From Peptococcaceae bacterium UBA7185 (GTDB lineage: Bacteria > Bacillota > Peptococcia > Peptococcales > Peptococcaceae), in the NCBI GenBank assembly GCA_002491065.1, contig DKVF01000065.1, positions 1 to 41,732 on the forward strand: 41,732 bases of DNA. Direction: 5' to 3'. The translations under genes were made by a program, and so were the position numbers. The first letter of the stretch is position 1, and each line of letters starts with the position of its first letter. Positions 40,865-41,732 of the stretch are shown in pieces. A model generated the notes under the pieces. That model did not search any database. It was given only the letters and a program-made list of their open reading frames with translations, and had not been told where the DNA came from.

Positions 40865-41671
40865 CTATAGAAAAAAAGAGTTTTGCTCAAAATTTAGATT
40901 TAAATTGATAAAGAAATGATTTTTGGTCCACAGCACATCCGTCGGTACTTCAAAAAAATCTGATAAACAAGTTTTTGTGAACACTTTTTTCAGATCTCCG
41001 GTAGCTGTCAACGCACCATCTTTCATTAAAGCAGCTTTATTAAAGAATGGCAAAATTTCTTCTGTGTGATGGGTCACATAAATCACGCCCATATTTCGCT
41101 CTTTTGTCAAGCCCTCCACCATATGCAAAAAATACTCCCGGGCAAAAATATCCAGTCCACCGCATGGCTCATCCAAAATCATTAATTCTGGATCTGCCAT
41201 TAGAGCCCTAGCAATCAAAACTTTTTGCTGCTGTCCTTTTGATAACGTATCATAAGGATAGCGCATCCGCTCTTTCAGTCCAAAATCTGCTAAAATTTTT
41301 TTTGCTTTATGCACATCATCTTTTCCTATCCATTGATCTTGAAATCCTAAAGTTCCGTACTTGCCGGCTAAAACGATTTCCAGTACAGTTTCATACCGCA
41401 GATACCTATCAAAAAAGGAACTGCTGACCCAGCCAATTTTTTTGCGCAGCCGCAACTGATTTTCCGGTGTCACTTCCTCCCCAAAAAGAAAAACCTTCCC
41501 GCCAGATGGCGATAAATATCCGGCCAAACGGCTGAGCAAGGTTGTCTTACCGCAACCGTTAAGTCCAAAGAGAACCCAATTTTCTCCCGAATTAATTTCC
41601 CAGTTTACATCTTTTACGATTTCTTTAGAGCCTTCTTTTACAGATAGATGTTCTGCTTTCAATAAGGGCAT
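40865..41671 (-). CDS. ABC transporter ATP-binding protein (stand-alone)
   Basis: The 268-aa protein has Walker A GLNGCGKT (36-43), the signature LSKGQQQK, Walker B LMILDEPCGGLD and switch histidine YVTHHTEEI. ATG 41671 follows GTAGGAGGT by 9 nt; the in-frame TTG at 41680 is too close. No permease gene is seen in the window; either it lies beyond 41732 or the ATPase works as a non-transporting regulator, as in the ModF/YlmA-like single-ATPase group. The C-terminal 25 residues are Asn/Phe-rich and unusual. Confidence 0.87.
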   Translation of the reverse strand: MPLLKAEHLSVKEGSKEIVKDVNWEINSGENWVLFGLNGCGKTTLLSRLAGYLSPSGGKVFLFGEEVTPENQLRLRKKIGWVSSSFFDRYLRYETVLEIVLAGKYGTLGFQDQWIGKDDVHKAKKILADFGLKERMRYPYDTLSKGQQQKVLIARALMADPELMILDEPCGGLDIFAREYFLHMVEGLTKERNMGVIYVTHHTEEILPFFNKAALMKDGALTATGDLKKVFTKTCLSDFFEVPTDVLWTKNHFFINLNLNFEQNSFFL

Positions 41672-41732
41672 TGCAACCAAACCTCCTACTTGTATTTTTT
41701 TAAGTAATTTTATATAATAAATTCATATTATT

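Noticed and set aside
1..41732. CRISPR arrays, tRNA/rRNA genes, transposases or prophage genes
   Set aside because: I saw no regularly spaced repeats, no tRNA or rRNA-like sequence and no transposase or phage proteins; XerD is the chromosomal type by context.

Overview
The window looks like a chromosomal segment of an anaerobic member of the Bacillota. A Negativicutes or neighbouring clostridial lineage is my best guess, from [FeFe] hydrogenases, a SpoIIM-XerD-DeoB-Pdp block, a YlbF/YmcA protein next to MiaB, a lysine riboswitch, Shine-Dalgarno-rich starts and moderate AT bias. This is inference; there is no rRNA or other phylogenetic marker beyond ribosomal protein S2 and EF-Ts. I saw no tRNA, rRNA, CRISPR array, insertion sequence or prophage.

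Layout. 1-8422 (+): a two-gene polyprenyl diphosphate synthase unit (a HepS-like subunit and a catalytic subunit), then a tight tetrapyrrole operon: siroheme-type dehydrogenase, hemA, hemC, a cobA-hemD fusion, hemB and hemL. It makes uroporphyrinogen III from glutamyl-tRNA and methylates it to precorrin-2/sirohydrochlorin, so this locus serves siroheme or cobalamin; no hemE, hemN/G or hemH is seen here. 8458-10440 (+): miaB and a YlbF/YmcA-family protein with an unusual cysteine-rich tail. 10443-11139 (-): a hypothetical gene and a small gene interrupted by an in-frame stop. 11332-13697 (+): rarA and mnmA. 14039-15735 (+): an ABM-domain enzyme, a PHP phosphatase and a hypothetical protein. 15805-16323 (-): a NiaR-type niacin repressor.

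16485-21247 (+) is the most interesting block. A promoter with a Rex-like palindrome at its start point drives a [2Fe-2S] thioredoxin-like protein, a PAS-containing (sensory, group C-like) [FeFe] hydrogenase and an SpoIIE/PP2C-type phosphatase, these three overlapping by 4 nt each, followed by a group B-like [FeFe] hydrogenase. This reads as a hydrogen or redox sensing module feeding a phosphatase beside a hydrogenase. 21328-24656 (+): rpsB (with a structured leader), tsf, pyrH and frr. A small membrane protein follows.

25628-30879 (-): a Cys/Pro-rich protein, pdp, deoB, xerD, a SpoIIM-family protein and a 73-aa protein. 31006-31891 (+): a compact cluster of tiny proteins, three of them with one hydrophobic segment and two of those extremely Cys/Gly-rich; one 45-aa member is easily missed. 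32111-32641 (+): a Uma2-family nuclease-fold protein. 32775-35948 (-): the lysine-pathway operon dapB-asd-dapA behind a promoter and lysine riboswitch with terminator. 36180-40403: an MFS transporter and amidohydrolase operon (-) with a divergent LysR regulator (+). 40470-41671 (-): an ABC ATPase and a zinc-ribbon protein.

The best candidates for undescribed biology are the hydrogenase/phosphatase sensory operon, the cluster of CGCG-motif mini membrane proteins (with the related Cys-rich proteins elsewhere in the window), and the Cys-tailed YlbF protein beside MiaB.
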